Assembly: GCA_029717555.1 (NCBI GenBank) | Contig: JAMDHS010000008.1 | Coordinates: forward strand, 1-64,000 | Origin: Peribolospora baueri | Lineage: Eukaryota; Basidiomycota; Peribolosporomycetes; Peribolosporales; Peribolosporaceae | Direction of reading: 5' to 3' | DNA length: 64,000 nt | Shown here: piece by piece, positions 44,738-57,364 of the stretch | Layout: the number at the start of each line of letters is the position of its first letter | How positions within the stretch are numbered: position 1 is the first letter of the stretch | Made by a program: the position numbers and the translations under genes | The notes under the pieces: model-generated | The model's input: the letters and a program-made list of their open reading frames with translations, nothing else | The model's database searches: none | Told to the model about the DNA's origin: nothing

Positions 44738-45813
44738 TCAATCCGGATCTTTCCTGAACCATTGTCCAAAGCCGATGGCCTTCCAAGGCTCGTCCGCACC
44801 CCCTTTGTCCACGTCCATCTGAGCGTCTCCAGTCGTCGCAGTGCGCTCCGCTTCCATGCCGGACGGCCTGAGCTGTGTCGGTGAAAGAGGGCTTGAATTC
44901 TGAACGGTCCGTCCAGTTAAAGATCGAGTTGGAGCAGGTTTGATTGGTCGCGGCGATGGCGACGAAGAGCCGGTCTGTCCGCCACGGCCTACCCAGACGT
45001 CCATGTCTACCTGCATGCCCGTTTCGGTCGTCAACGTGGCTGTGGCAGACTTCTGGGAGCCGTGAGAGTCATTCTCGGAGCGCTCGGCGAGGTCCGTCGC
45101 TTCCGTATCATAGCTTCAGCAACATCATCGAAGGGGAGACAAAGTGAGGATGGATGGGTCAGCCTTCTTGCCGACCGGTTGTGTTCAAGCAGAGGAGCCC
45201 AAACACTCACCCAGACTCGTTCTCCTCCTCGAGCGCCCTCTTGGCCCTACTCGACGCGAACGTGGACCCGGATCCAGATCTGGAGCTCGTCTCGTTTCCG
45301 TCCGCCCATCGCTCCCGCACTCTCCCCTCGGTCGTCTCGACCCTCAGCGATAGACCAGCCCGTTCCCGATCCAGAAGAGGTACCATGGACTCGCACATGG
45401 GCCTCAATCCTGAAGCGTAAGAGGGATATTCGGAGGCGTAGGTTTGTCGCACGTGGAAGAGAGTGTCAGACGCGGACCGAAAGAGGGGAGCGTTGGCGAA
45501 AGAGGTGTCTCCGATGGAGGATATGGACGCCGCCGACGAGGGCTTTGTCTGGTATCCAGCGCTGATATCTGACAGAATGACGGGGAAATCAGGTGTCAGA
45601 ATAAGCCAGAGGGCACGCGGTGCGAAGGATCGCATTACTGGGACTCGCAGTCGGGGCAATGGACGAGCAGGGAGCGAGAGACGGACACTCACTCTTCCGT
45701 ATTCTTGCCCCAACGCTTGTCATGAGAGCCGCTTTGATATCTTCTCCGTTATAATCATCTCTCCGTACAAAAGTCGCCGTGGCACGGGTATTGCGCTTGT
45801 GGGCGGAGGCCAT
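44738..45813 (-). CDS. Probable Dif1/Spd1-like ribonucleotide reductase inhibitor
   Basis: Three exons (45813-45693, 45568-45211, 45113-44738) give 284 aa with consistent phases. The joined exon 1/2 boundary creates LMTSVGARIRKNISAGYQTK, which resembles the Hug-type motif of small fungal RNR regulators (family form: GxRIRKAVSxGYxTP, Pfam RNR_inhib). The N-terminus is short and basic (MASAHKRNTRATATFVRRDD). The rest is Ser/Glu-rich and disordered. Dif1, Spd1 and Sml1 restrain ribonucleotide reductase by binding its subunits or driving nuclear import of the small subunit, and are removed on DNA damage or in S phase. The assignment rests on this one motif plus the disordered layout. Exon 3 starts at a GAAG acceptor (GCTGAAG|C), the only one near that keeps the frame. 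Confidence 0.6.
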
Positions 45814-46027
45814 TGACCGCGAGATTTCGGGGTCGACGAAAACCAAGAGGGGCGGCGAGGTGGTGGTGGGCAAGGTGGGTGCGAGCAAGAGCGAGAAGAG
45901 CAGAACAAATGTACAAGTTGTTTTCAGAGCCCGTGGATAAACACTAGCGAGGTAGAGAGCACCGTGCGTCAGGGATGGTGATGGGAAGGGGGACGGGTCG
46001 TAGAAGTTGAGGGCGAGGCGGGGCGTC

Positions 46028-46364
46028 TCAGCGCGCCGCGCCGCGCCGCGTAAATTGCTCCATATCATAGCCGAGACGCCGAACGTGCCCTCCATTTTCT
46101 GACCAGCATCCGTCCTCGTTGGCCCCCACGAGGCCGAGGAGGGCGAACGTCGTCGTCGTCATCGTCGCCGTCTGTAGCCACCGTGCTGACGTCCACAGCT
46201 CTCGCATGCAAATTCACATCGCCTCCTATTCTGGGCGGGGCCTCACCTTGACGCGGCAATATCGCCCGGAAAGCAAAAAAGAGACCGACCGGCGCGCCGA
46301 TCGCAAACAAGGAGTTGTAAGAGAGGAGCCGGTCGATTCCAGCGTCCTCTTCCGAGGCCAACAT
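46028..46364 (-). CDS. Doubtful small membrane protein, possibly Vma21-like
   Basis: ATG at 46364 opens MLASEEDAGIDRLLSYNSLF then AIGAPVGLFFAFRAILPRQ, ending at a good donor (GTGAGG). The first hydrophobic segment resembles the first helix of Vma21-type V-ATPase assembly factors. An acceptor (GACGTCAG) in phase would join a second part with TTTTFALLGLVGAN and stop at 46028, giving about 90 aa. The second hydrophobic stretch is short, the acceptor lacks a pyrimidine tract, and the usual ER-retrieval signal is not seen. It lies between two genes on the same strand. Confidence 0.28.
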
Positions 46365-46776
46365 AAGTGTCCAACCGAGACGGCCCCAGATTACACTATT
46401 GGACGACCCCTTCTGGTCGATTTCATCGCCCGGCCAATCCTGTTGTAACCATGCTTGGATCGTATGAAAAACTGCCCAGGGCCGCGAGCTGTCAACACAC
46501 ACGCCGCGCCGGTCACACAAGAGCAGGCATAGCGCCTCCTCCGTCCCGTCCACTAAGCCAGCCCCCTTCGCGCTCTAGACGTTTGTTTCCATCACAACAG
46601 TAACTCCGCTCGTTCACGCAGGTTCATTACAAAACTGTTCGCATTTGCATCTCTGTTTAGTTTGAACGGCCGAGACGGCAGGAGACAAGAGCAAAGGTTA
46701 TCCGTTGCCGATGACAGGAAGGGAGACAGCCGATGTGACGGCGTAGCGACTTTATCCTTCAGTGGGCGATGGCGAT
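46365..46776. other. Intergenic region downstream of GAPDH
   Basis: About 410 bases forming the 3' flank of GAPDH and the possible promoter of the doubtful gene at 46028-46364. Nothing else is seen. Confidence 0.35.
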
Positions 46777-48679
<1,903 letters not shown>

Positions 48680-50283
48680 TGTGAAGAGATGTGCGAGTGG
48701 GAGCGTGAAGGGGGGGTAGAGTGGGCAGCGAGGACGGAGGAGGAGGAGGAGGAGGTGGTGGTGATGAAGAGAAGAAAACCCTACGCCGGCTGCACGACGG
48801 GTGGGTATAAATCTGTCATCCTCTTCTCTCCCCGTGCGCGTCGCCGCCGCCCAATGATCTTTCCCGCCCCGTCCGTGACCTCACTATCGATTCCCTCCAC
48901 GTGTCCTCACGTGACACGACACAACCGATTCTGGACAGCGGATGGACAGACCCAGTGAGAAGACAGGCTGGCCAACGCAGTGCACAAAAAACCAAGCAGA
49001 CACACTTGGGAGCGACGAGTACATCTCAGACGGCCGTCCTGCTCCTCCACCTGGACCGCCTGCGCATGCACAGCCCGCTCTTGCCCGTCTGGGGGTCCGG
49101 GGCTCCCTTGCCTACCCCGGACACGTCCCTACTTCTCCCGATTTTTCGGGTCGACTCGGACCAGCTCGCGACGCTACAGTCGCTGGTTGGTCGGCGGCCG
49201 CGTGCGAGCACGGACGGCGGCAGTCTGCGTGCGTCACGGAGAAGCCATCGGAACATGCTATGCTGTTTCATGACGCTCGCCCCGCTCTTTCACATGGACG
49301 TGAACGCCTGGCCAGCGGACGGGCCAGATGTCCTACGCGCGATCGCTGTGTCGATCCTACTCGGCGCCGTCCTACTGTCTGTCTGCCTGTCTGGCGGGCT
49401 AGCTGGCTGGCTGGCGTGCGCCTCATGAGACTCGCTCGCCTCTCCTCGCCCTTTGAGTTCTTTCAATGCACACTCTTTCATTCACGACGAAAGACACCGT
49501 GGTTGCGAGAGGAGAGATACATCTGATGAGACGCCTCGACCGGTCATCTCCGCGGATCACAAGGAGCGGGCGCAGCGGCGCGGCGGAGCCGGCCGAGTTG
49601 CGGGAGCTGATGGTATGGCTGGTGTAAGCATGGTGAGCGGCTGGCCAGAGCGAAAGAGTTGTAAGTCGCTTGAGTAAATCCGGCGACCGTGCCTATTATA
49701 AGTGGGCCGCTGTGGCTTGAGCAGCTAGCTACAGTAGCTCGCTAGTCGCAATGCTGCGTTTATCGAACAGACTTCTCCATCCATCTCCTTCCTCACTGGG
49801 CGTGTAAGATTCAATCCGAGTCGGCTCGACTCGTCCGACCTGATCCTCGCACAGCAAGCAAGACGCGCCGCAGCATCGATCCTCGCACAGCAAGACGCGC
49901 CGCGGGCCGACGTCGACGTCGACGTGGACGACCTGGTCTCCGTTCATCTTGTCTCGCTCGACTGGCTGTTTGTTCGCTATCCAGTGACACCTTGTGTCCG
50001 GTCGCCCTGTCCACGCCTGCAGCCACACCCTCCGCCGCCAGTCCCGTCCAGATCGCCCGCCCGGACACCCGCCCTCGCCGTTGCACCACAACTCGCGTCG
50101 CCGGCCCCTCCGTTCATCCTTCTCTCTCAGGCGCAGGCAACCAGCCTTAGAATTACCCTCAATACCCCTCTTCGCCTCCTTGCCCTGGCCGCTACCCCTT
50201 TGGCGTCCGTCGAAGCGTACCACCCAGCCGCCGTCGCACCTCTCACGTCGCTTCACCGCTTCCCCTCCCTCCGTCGCCTCAGG
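48680..50283. promoter_or_regulatory. Divergent region: GAPDH promoter and leader of the 50284 gene
   Basis: About 1.6 kb. On the GAPDH side it has TATAAAT at 48806-48812, CACGTG at 48898-48903 and TCACGTGA at 48907-48914. On the right side a frame open from 49924 continues into the next gene but has no ATG before 50284, so it is read as 5' leader. A direct repeat of about 20 bases around CGATCCTCGCACAGCAAG (49841-49895) occurs twice. Confidence 0.45.
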
Positions 50284-52739
50284 ATGGCCTCACCCACTGC
50301 GACCGCCACCAAACGCTCCTCGCTCCTGCCGCCCTCCCCCGCGTCCTCCTCAGCAGCTTCCTCTCAGTCAGGCTTTCGCTCCCCCTTTTCCCCCCTCTTC
50401 TCCGCCGGAATGCCTTACACCCCAGGCGCCGGTTTCGCCACCACTTGGACCCCCGCTCCCACATCCACCGTCTTTCCCGCCCATGTCTCACCGTCCTCGT
50501 CCCCCTCCCGCCCCACTTCATCCGAGTCGTCCTCAGGACAAGGCCTCACCTCGCTCCCTTCCTCGTCCCGGCACCACCGAAGGGCGTCCGACAGGCTCAG
50601 TGACGGTCACCACAGGAGGGCCTCCGCCAGACTCTCGGCTTCGTCCTCTGCCTCCTCCATCATCGGGCCCGAGGACGAGCTGGCGGCGCTCCATGACGAG
50701 CTCGATCAGGTCGATGAGGAGCACGAGAGGAGACCGTTGGCCGTTTTGCTCGATGCCTCACCCGGAAACGAAGACCGAGGTGCGGCCGATGCCGACAAGA
50801 AGGGCAAAGGCAAGGCGATAGCCGCGGGCAAGGACCAACAAGCCCAAGGTCGACACTCGTCTCCTCCTTCGTCTTTTTCTTCCATCCCGTCCTCCTTCTC
50901 CTCAAACCCACCGACTGCCTTGGAACGCGGCGTGCCTTCCTTCGCTCCCCTCGGCAATCCTTCACGCCGGCCATCGTCTTTGACAGGTCCGTCGAACACT
51001 AACAACCCGTTGAATGGCGCCAGCGGCGCTCCTAGGTCGACCCGCTCCAACTCGTCGGGCTTCGCAGGTCTGTCCGCTCTCAAGATGCCCTTCTTTGGAG
51101 CCGGAGCGCCCAATGTCGTTGTCGAGAACGCTGAGCCAGGCAGCCCTGACGAACATCGACCAAGTTCCCCGTCCTCGAAGACCATATCGGCCGCGACTCA
51201 AGCCCAGACGGGGATAGAGCCACGTCCGGCCCCGGCGCAGCCGCAGAATCTGGGACGGAAATGGTCCATGTTTGGTCTTTTCGGTAGCGACGGACCTGGC
51301 GCGACCGGCGCGGCCGGACTAACACCCGCTCCTGCGTCCTCTCCAGCCTCTCCCGCCTTCTCCTCTCCCTCTCCTCTCTCTCCCTCTCCCTCTAAACCAT
51401 CTTCGCCCCGACCTTGCGCGTCCTCGCCGTTAGCGCCAGACGAAGCGATGGAGTTTACGGACGCAGCCGAGACGATCCGACACGGCAAGGACCTCGAGGG
51501 GATGAGAAAGTTGGCGAAGAGATTGGAGGGCGCTTGGAGAGAGCAGGTGAGTCACTTTACTTTGAAACGCTGGCGGGATTGCAGGCTTTCTGCTCTTCAC
51601 AACGTCGACGTTCGACTTGCGCGCACGCAAACATTCTGACGCTCCTTCTCTCCAAACGCGTCCGTCGCATCGCCCCACGTCGTCGCGCCCCTAACCAGAC
51701 CCTCGCCAACGCTGCTCTCCGCGCCACTATCATCTCCCTACAAGCCTCTCTCTCCGACGCTGCAGACGAGTCGTCCGGCCTGCGCTCCCAGCTCCGCCTC
51801 CTCTCCGAGCAAGCAGCCACGTCTGCCGAGGAGTTCGAAGCCTTCCAACATCACATGGCCGACCAAGCGGAGAGACACCGAGCGGAGGTGGAAGAAGAGA
51901 GCAGGGAGGAGAAGGAGAAGCTGGAGAGGAGCTTGAGGGAGGCGAGAACGAGGGAAGCGGAACTGAAGAGGGAGGTTTTGGAGCTCAGGCTGGAGGTCTT
52001 GCAGAGAAAAGCCATGGCGGAGGACTGGGAGAAGGTATCTCCCGCGCAGACCGACTGCGATACGTCAGGATCGGGATTGGCACCAGCACCGGCACCGGCA
52101 CCGAGTCCGTCCGGGGAAACCATGGACGGGCGCTCCGTCTCCGCGCCCGAGTCTACGACCTCGACCTCGACCATGACCTCGGTCGCCCCCGCCTCCATTG
52201 ACGGAACATCCAGCGGCCCGTCTTCCCTGGAAAGCACGAGCCGGACCGGCAGCAGCAGCACCCCTTCGTCGCCTCTCCTCTCTTCTTCGTCGACGGCTTT
52301 GACGGACGCCTCTTCTTCTTCGGTTGCGACCGACGTCTCTCCCTCTTCTCCCGCCACGTCCGTCGAGACCGCCGACGTCTCAAAGTCGACCGACGGCGGT
52401 ACTTTGGGGGGCCTGACGCATCAGTGGAGCCACTCCACGCTGAAGAAGGATACCAAGCACGCCTCTCTGACCGTCCCACCCTCCCCCGGCGGCACCCTCT
52501 CCGCCTCCACCTCCGCCTCCACCCTCTCCGCCCTCCACGCCCTCACTCTCGAACGCCAGGCCGCCGACGCAGAGCTCCTTCGCTCGCTCAGGGCCGAGAA
52601 CGAAGCGCTTCGGAGAAAGGCGGGCGAGCAGGACGAGAGGCTGGCGGAGATGGAGGAGGAGATGGGCGCGGTGAAGGAGCAGTTGGGCAAGTGGGAGGGC
52701 GCATTGGACGACATCTTCGCCCCCGGCCTCGGCGTGTGA
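50284..52739 (+). CDS. Orphan Ser-rich coiled-coil protein
   Basis: Two exons (50284-51546, 51699-52739) give 767 aa. Residues 1-400 are disordered and Ser/Pro/Ala-rich, with short conserved-looking motifs (LGRKWSMFGLFGSDGPG, GLSALKMPFFGAG). The segment MEFTDAAETIRHGKDLEGMR, KLAKRLEGAWREQ, then after the intron TLANAALRATIISLQASLSD leads into a coiled coil of about 130 residues rich in Glu and Arg (REEKEKLERSLREARTREAE). A second Ser/Thr-rich linker and a final coiled coil (LRSLRAENEALRRKAGEQDE) end in IFAPGLGV. I do not recognise the family; scaffold or cell-polarity roles would suit the layout. The frame is open upstream to 49924 but without ATG. Confidence 0.72.
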
Positions 52740-53392
52740 GGAGGTTGTCTTTTTTTTTGCCTTTTTTTTTATTTATTCCCGTTTTTTTTTGGTTCTGTCG
52801 TGAGGATGCTCCATGGTGTCGGACGGAAGGAGGGAAGGAGGGCCTGATACCAGCTCGCGGCTTTCGGCTCTACCGCCGCCGTGCCGGCCTTTGCATATTT
52901 GCTTGACCCCAGTCTCCTCTCACCCGCTTTTCTATGCCCATAACGACCGCGGTTAGGCCGTGGGATACGCCTCATCATCGTATACCCTGTAAGAGACGTC
53001 TGGACTGTGACGACGTCACACGACCGCCGTCGTCCCTCGCATGTATGTATCTTCTGATCTTCTGTCTGACGGCACCGACGACCGATGCACGTAGACGAAT
53101 GTCCTCGCCGACCGATGCAGTGCAAATACACATAGTATGTACTGCATGTGCTGTGCTGAACACGAGACCACCTTTGCGTCGTTGGCGTCATAGACAGACC
53201 CCTCTCCGGTCTTTCTCCGGTGATCCCGTTCCAGCTGATCGCATCACCACCCCCTTCCATGCGCGTTGCCGCAGTCTTTCGCGTACCGCCGCGTATGCGC
53301 GCATCCCACCGCCGCCTTCTTCTCGACGGCGTCCGCCCCTCCCCCTTCCTTGGTCCACCACCCCCCTCGCATCTCGATACAGCCAGCACGCC
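52740..53392. other. Intergenic region upstream of RSA4
   Basis: About 650 bases between two co-oriented genes. It starts with T-rich runs (52749-52788) that may belong to the 3' end of the preceding gene. No gene is recognised. Confidence 0.35.
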
Positions 53393-55943
53393 ATGGCCAC
53401 CGTCGTTCCCCCGCGCTCCGCAAAGCGCCAGCGCCTTGCCGACCAGGCCGCGGACAGGGGGGCGCAGGCGCTCGCCGACGAGGGCAAGCTCGGCCCCAAG
53501 GCGCAAAACGTGATCGTCCAGTTCAGGCACGCCGAGCACGACGAGGTGCTCGGGCCCGCCATCAGCTTGCCCAGCGACACTGGAGCCAAAGGGCTGGAGA
53601 TGCTCGTGAACAAGCTGAGAGCTCAGGTGCGTGTCCGCCGGCCCGTGGTGTTGGTGTCGTGTCGCCTCGCTCGCCGTCCTGGCCACGTTCAGCGCGCTCA
53701 TCTATTCTCGCCTCCCTCCCCGTGCTCCCCGGCCTTCTCCCGCCCATTGTTCTTCCTTCGGCTCTCTAGGAAGAAGATCCTGTTCCGTTTGCGTTCCACA
53801 TCCAACTCCCTGCGCCGTCTGCAAGTGACGCCACGACCGCATCCACGCCGCAGCGTCTGCCCATCTCCAACTCGATCGCCTTGGACGTCCTCTCCTCCCC
53901 CCTAGCCATCAAAGCCGGCTTGAGCGTCGAAGACGTGCTGACAATCGTCTGCGAGCCCCAGGCTGTCTTCCGCGTCCGGCCCGTCACGCGCTGCACATCC
54001 ACCCTCTCCGGACACGGCTCCCCCATCCTCTGCTCCGTCTTCTCCCCCCTTGGAGACCTACTCATCACCGGAAGCGGCGACGCCACCGCCAGGATATGGG
54101 ATCTGAACAGCGAGACGCCCAAGTACACTCTTGCTGGCCATCGCTCCTGGGTGCTCTGTGCCGAGTGGGAGGGCAGGCAGACCAGGGTCGCTACCGGTGG
54201 CATGGACGGCGAGGTGTGGGTGTGGGAGATGCCGGCCGTCGGCCGTCGCCCCGCCACCGCCGATGACGTGGATGGGCAGCCGTCGCCAGAAAATATTGAA
54301 GAGGGTGACACGGCTGCGAAGAAAGAGAAGAAGAAGCGACTTTGGGCGCAACCGGAGGGAAAAGTCCTTAGAGGTCATAGCAAATGGGTCACCAGCTTGG
54401 CATGGGAGCCCATTCACTTGTGAGCGTCCCTCCGTCGAATCAGTTTGTTTCCACAGAGGCCCCGTCACCAAAGGTTCACATTTCCCCTTCCTCCTCTACA
54501 GAAACCCGGCCTCTCCGCGCCTTGCCTCTTCCTCAAAGGACGGTACGGTTCGAGTCTGGGACGTCGTCCGCCGTACCACCGTGTTCACCCTCGGCGGACA
54601 CACCGCCTCCGTCAACCAGCTCCGATGGGGCGGCGGCGGATTAGACTCGTTCGGAAAGGATGGCCACGGAGGGATCATATACACCGCCAGCAGCGATAGG
54701 ACGGTCAGGGTGTGGGACGGAAAGGACGTGAGTCTGCGCGTGCTGCTTACCACGACAAGCGAAGCGACCTGGCTCATCCTTCTTCCACGCGCCCGCTCGC
54801 CTCCCGCTCTCAGGGCAAGCTCATCCGTGTTCTCAACGAACACGCCCACTGGGTTAATACCTTGGCACTCTCCACCGACTTTGTCCTCCGCACCGGTCCG
54901 TTCGACTGGACTGGCAAGAAGCCGAAAGACGACGAAGAAGGTGTGGCGTGTCTTTCCTTGCTCTCCTCTTGCTTTTGACGTGCCTGCCTGACCCGTCCTG
55001 TCTGCCCGTCTGCCGGGTTTGCCCGCTCCCGAACCAGCACGAACCATGGCCCTAGCCCGCTATACCAAGGCCCTCAGCGCGATGCCCTCCAACGCTGAGC
55101 TCGTCATAACCGGTTCCGACGACCATACCCTCTTCCTCTGGTCCCCGCTCGCCTCTCAGAATCCCAAGAAGCCCCTCGCCCGCCTCACGGGGCATCAGAA
55201 GACCGTCAACCACGTCGCGTTCAGTCCTGACGGGCGGTTAATCGCGAGCGCCGGCTTTGATAACACCGTCAAGCTGTGGGACGGGAGGACTGGAAAGTGC
55301 GTCCGTCCGCCTTCGTTCGAGCGACCGACTTCCATTGTCGGTTCTCTCACCGTCCCTTTGCCCTGTCTTCTTTCCGCACAGGTTCATCGCATCGCTCAGG
55401 GGACACGTGGCGGCTGTGTACAGGGTAGCGTGGTCGAGCGATTCGAGGATGCTGGTCAGCGCCAGCAAGGACACCACTCTCAAGGTGGGCGTCTTCGTCC
55501 GATATGTCCGCGCCGTCCTTCTCGTCTTCGCCTCCCCTTTCCCGCGGCCCTTTCCTGATTCTCTCTTTCCCTTCCCCCTTCCTCCTCCTCCCTCTCTCCC
55601 TTGTGCCACTCCACCGTCCGTCCCTCTCCCTTTTGCTCTTCCGATTTCCAATGACGAAAAGCTCTGGGACCTCAAGACCTACAAGATCCGCGTCGATCTC
55701 CCCGGACACACCGACGAGGTATACTGCGTCGATTTTATCGCAGACAAGGTCGCCAGCGGAGGTAGGGATAAACAGTTGAAGATGTGAGCATGCCTCTTCT
55801 ACAGACACTGGCTTAGGTTTGGGGGACGGGGTGAATCGAGCGCGAGCGCGGGAGATGCATGTGGGCGGCGCGGCGATCAAGTTTTCCTGACTGAATCTTA
55901 TCGCTTCATACTCTCTTTTCTTCGATCTAGTTGGCGACATTGA
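53393..55943 (+). CDS. RSA4: Notchless/Rsa4 WD40 ribosome-assembly protein
   Basis: Eight exons encode about 560-570 aa. The N-terminal NLE (MIDAS-binding, ubiquitin-like) domain has [20 protein letters not shown] and continues after intron 1 with [13 protein letters not shown]. Eight WD repeats follow, for example [101 protein letters not shown] and [20 protein letters not shown], the order typical of NLE/Rsa4. The final 13-nt exon (55931-55943) supplies WRH and the stop, completing the last blade. Rsa4 is a nuclear 60S pre-ribosome factor pulled by the AAA ATPase Rea1/Midasin. Charged inserts ([15 protein letters not shown]) lie between blades. Confidence 0.93.
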
Positions 55944-56285
55944 CCACCGTCTGTCCGCATGGGCGTGTTAGAACACTTGCAATCCACATCCACTCCCTGT
56001 GGCCGCATTTCTTCCGTTCCGCCAACATACCTCTGCCCGAAAGCGAATAACGTCGGCCCGACGTCCGCGTGACTTTTCCGAATGTGTCGCGCCGGTGACA
56101 CGCTTTCGATTCTGGCGACCCCAGCGCCGGTCTCACTTTGCGGCGTTTCACCCGCCCGCTGCCTCTTCTTATAGCTCCCTCAGACAGGCCTTTTTTTTTT
56201 CCCTTCCTCTCGTTCGTCCCACTACAATACGGTGACGCACTCACGTCCGTCTTCAAGGCGCTCCGATTTGAGAACCGCATCAGCC
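55944..56285. other. Convergent 3' intergenic region
   Basis: About 340 bases between RSA4 (+) and the small gene ending at 56286 (-). T-rich run at 56190-56200. No gene is recognised. Confidence 0.35.
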
Positions 56286-56667
56286 TCACCTCCTTGTCCA
56301 AAGTACGACGCTCCCCTCTTCATCCACACACCTCCAATCGCCCTTCGCAACATGCCCGCACCGCCCATGATTGATCCACTCGTGCCCATAGGCGTCTTCT
56401 GGGGCATAGCCCTCGCCGTTACCGAGCTCTTCGACCTCGCTCGGGAAGAGCGGCTCCTGCGGCGGAGGCCACAAGCAGTCCACGCCGTCGTTCTCGATGG
56501 CGTTCGAAACGGAGGGCACTGCGCTGGACGCAAGGCTGGAAGGCGCGGGGAGGAGTGGGAGGGAGATGTGCCGGGGAGAGACTTGGAGCCTTACACGCGT
56601 TTGCCGCTTTGGACGAGCGGCGATCCTTGGGGCGTTTGATGGGGTCGCCAGAGGCCGATGACGACAT
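56286..56667 (-). CDS. Small orphan protein, two exons
   Basis: ATG at 56667 opens MSSSASGDPIKRPKDRRSSK and AANA; a donor GTGTAAGG and the pyrimidine-rich acceptor CGCCTTCCAG join in phase to LASSAVPSVSNAIENDGVDC and LWPPPQEPLFPSEVEE, ending VVLWTRR, about 105 aa. Codon third positions in exon 2 are strongly G/C, as in neighbouring genes, which favours this frame over the two others that are also open. I do not recognise it. Alternative ends using the GTGAGG at the stop codon are possible. Confidence 0.42.
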
Positions 56668-56685
56668 GGTCTAACGCCCTTCTCC

Positions 56686-57282
56686 ATGACGCCGCGGAAT
56701 TATGGGCGTTCTCTGGAGTGCGGGAGAGCGGCGCGGCTGCTCACTTCGCTGGGTGGAAGACGAAGACATCGTTTTGCCTTCCTCCTCCGCCTCCTCTTGT
56801 CGGGCGATGGAGCGACCAAATCCAAGCTTCCGAAAGCCAAGCGGACGAAACTAGCAAATTCGACCGATACCGCGACCTCCACCGCCCATCGTCTGTCTGT
56901 CCCTCCGTCATCTTCCTCGCCAGGTCCTTTGCATCCCTCTTCCCTCCCTCCACTGACCGTTCATAGCCTTCGTCCCTTCTCCTCGACAATGCCCCATCAG
57001 AGCTTCGTGTTTGAATTCTACCTGTCCACGCTGCTCCCTCTACATGCCTCAGACGTCATGCTTCGCTCGGCTTTCATGATTCCGGTCGAGCGTCGGGTCG
57101 GGCTCTACAGTTCACGCGCGCCTTGTCTAGCGCTTCCACCACATCCCATCGGGTTCGAGCCCAGTTGTGGCTATGACGCGTATAATGTGAAAGGTCCTAA
57201 GGTCCTGAATCGGCGCTTGCGAAGAGCGCGCCACGAGAGAGCGAGAGCAAAGCCGACTCGGGCCACGAGGAGGAGTAAATGA
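56686..57282 (+). CDS. Hypothetical basic protein (uncertain)
   Basis: A single open frame of 198 codons from ATG 56686, with a second ATG at 56992 (MPHQSFVFEFYLSTLLPLHA). The C-terminus is rich in Arg and Lys (KVLNRRLRRARHERARAKP). No family is recognised. Its start lies only 18 bases from the start of the small gene on the other strand, which makes the longer form doubtful. A GGGTTCGAGCCC sequence inside it looks like a tRNA T-arm but lacks a matching acceptor stem. Confidence 0.3.
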   Translation: MTPRNYGRSLECGRAARLLTSLGGRRRHRFAFLLRLLLSGDGATKSKLPKAKRTKLANSTDTATSTAHRLSVPPSSSSPGPLHPSSLPPLTVHSLRPFSSTMPHQSFVFEFYLSTLLPLHASDVMLRSAFMIPVERRVGLYSSRAPCLALPPHPIGFEPSCGYDAYNVKGPKVLNRRLRRARHERARAKPTRATRRSK

Positions 57283-57364
57283 GGAGTGAGGACACGTCGA
57301 TTCTATCCCGGTCTATCTATGGCGTGAGTCCGCTAGTTTCCATCCTCTTCCAAGCGTCCTTCCC

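Noticed and set aside
43752-44786. 344-codon open frame on the minus strand.
   Set aside because: Antisense to the RRP14 3' exons; the Leu/Phe/Pro-rich product mirrors the Lys-rich sense protein.
49924-50283. In-frame extension upstream of the orphan coiled-coil protein.
   Set aside because: It begins with a GTG and has no ATG before 50284; the sequence is Pro/Leu/Ser-rich and looks like leader.
57140-57170. GGGTTCGAGCCC, a perfect B-box-like palindrome.
   Set aside because: The flanks do not form a T-stem or acceptor stem, and no A-box lies at the right distance.
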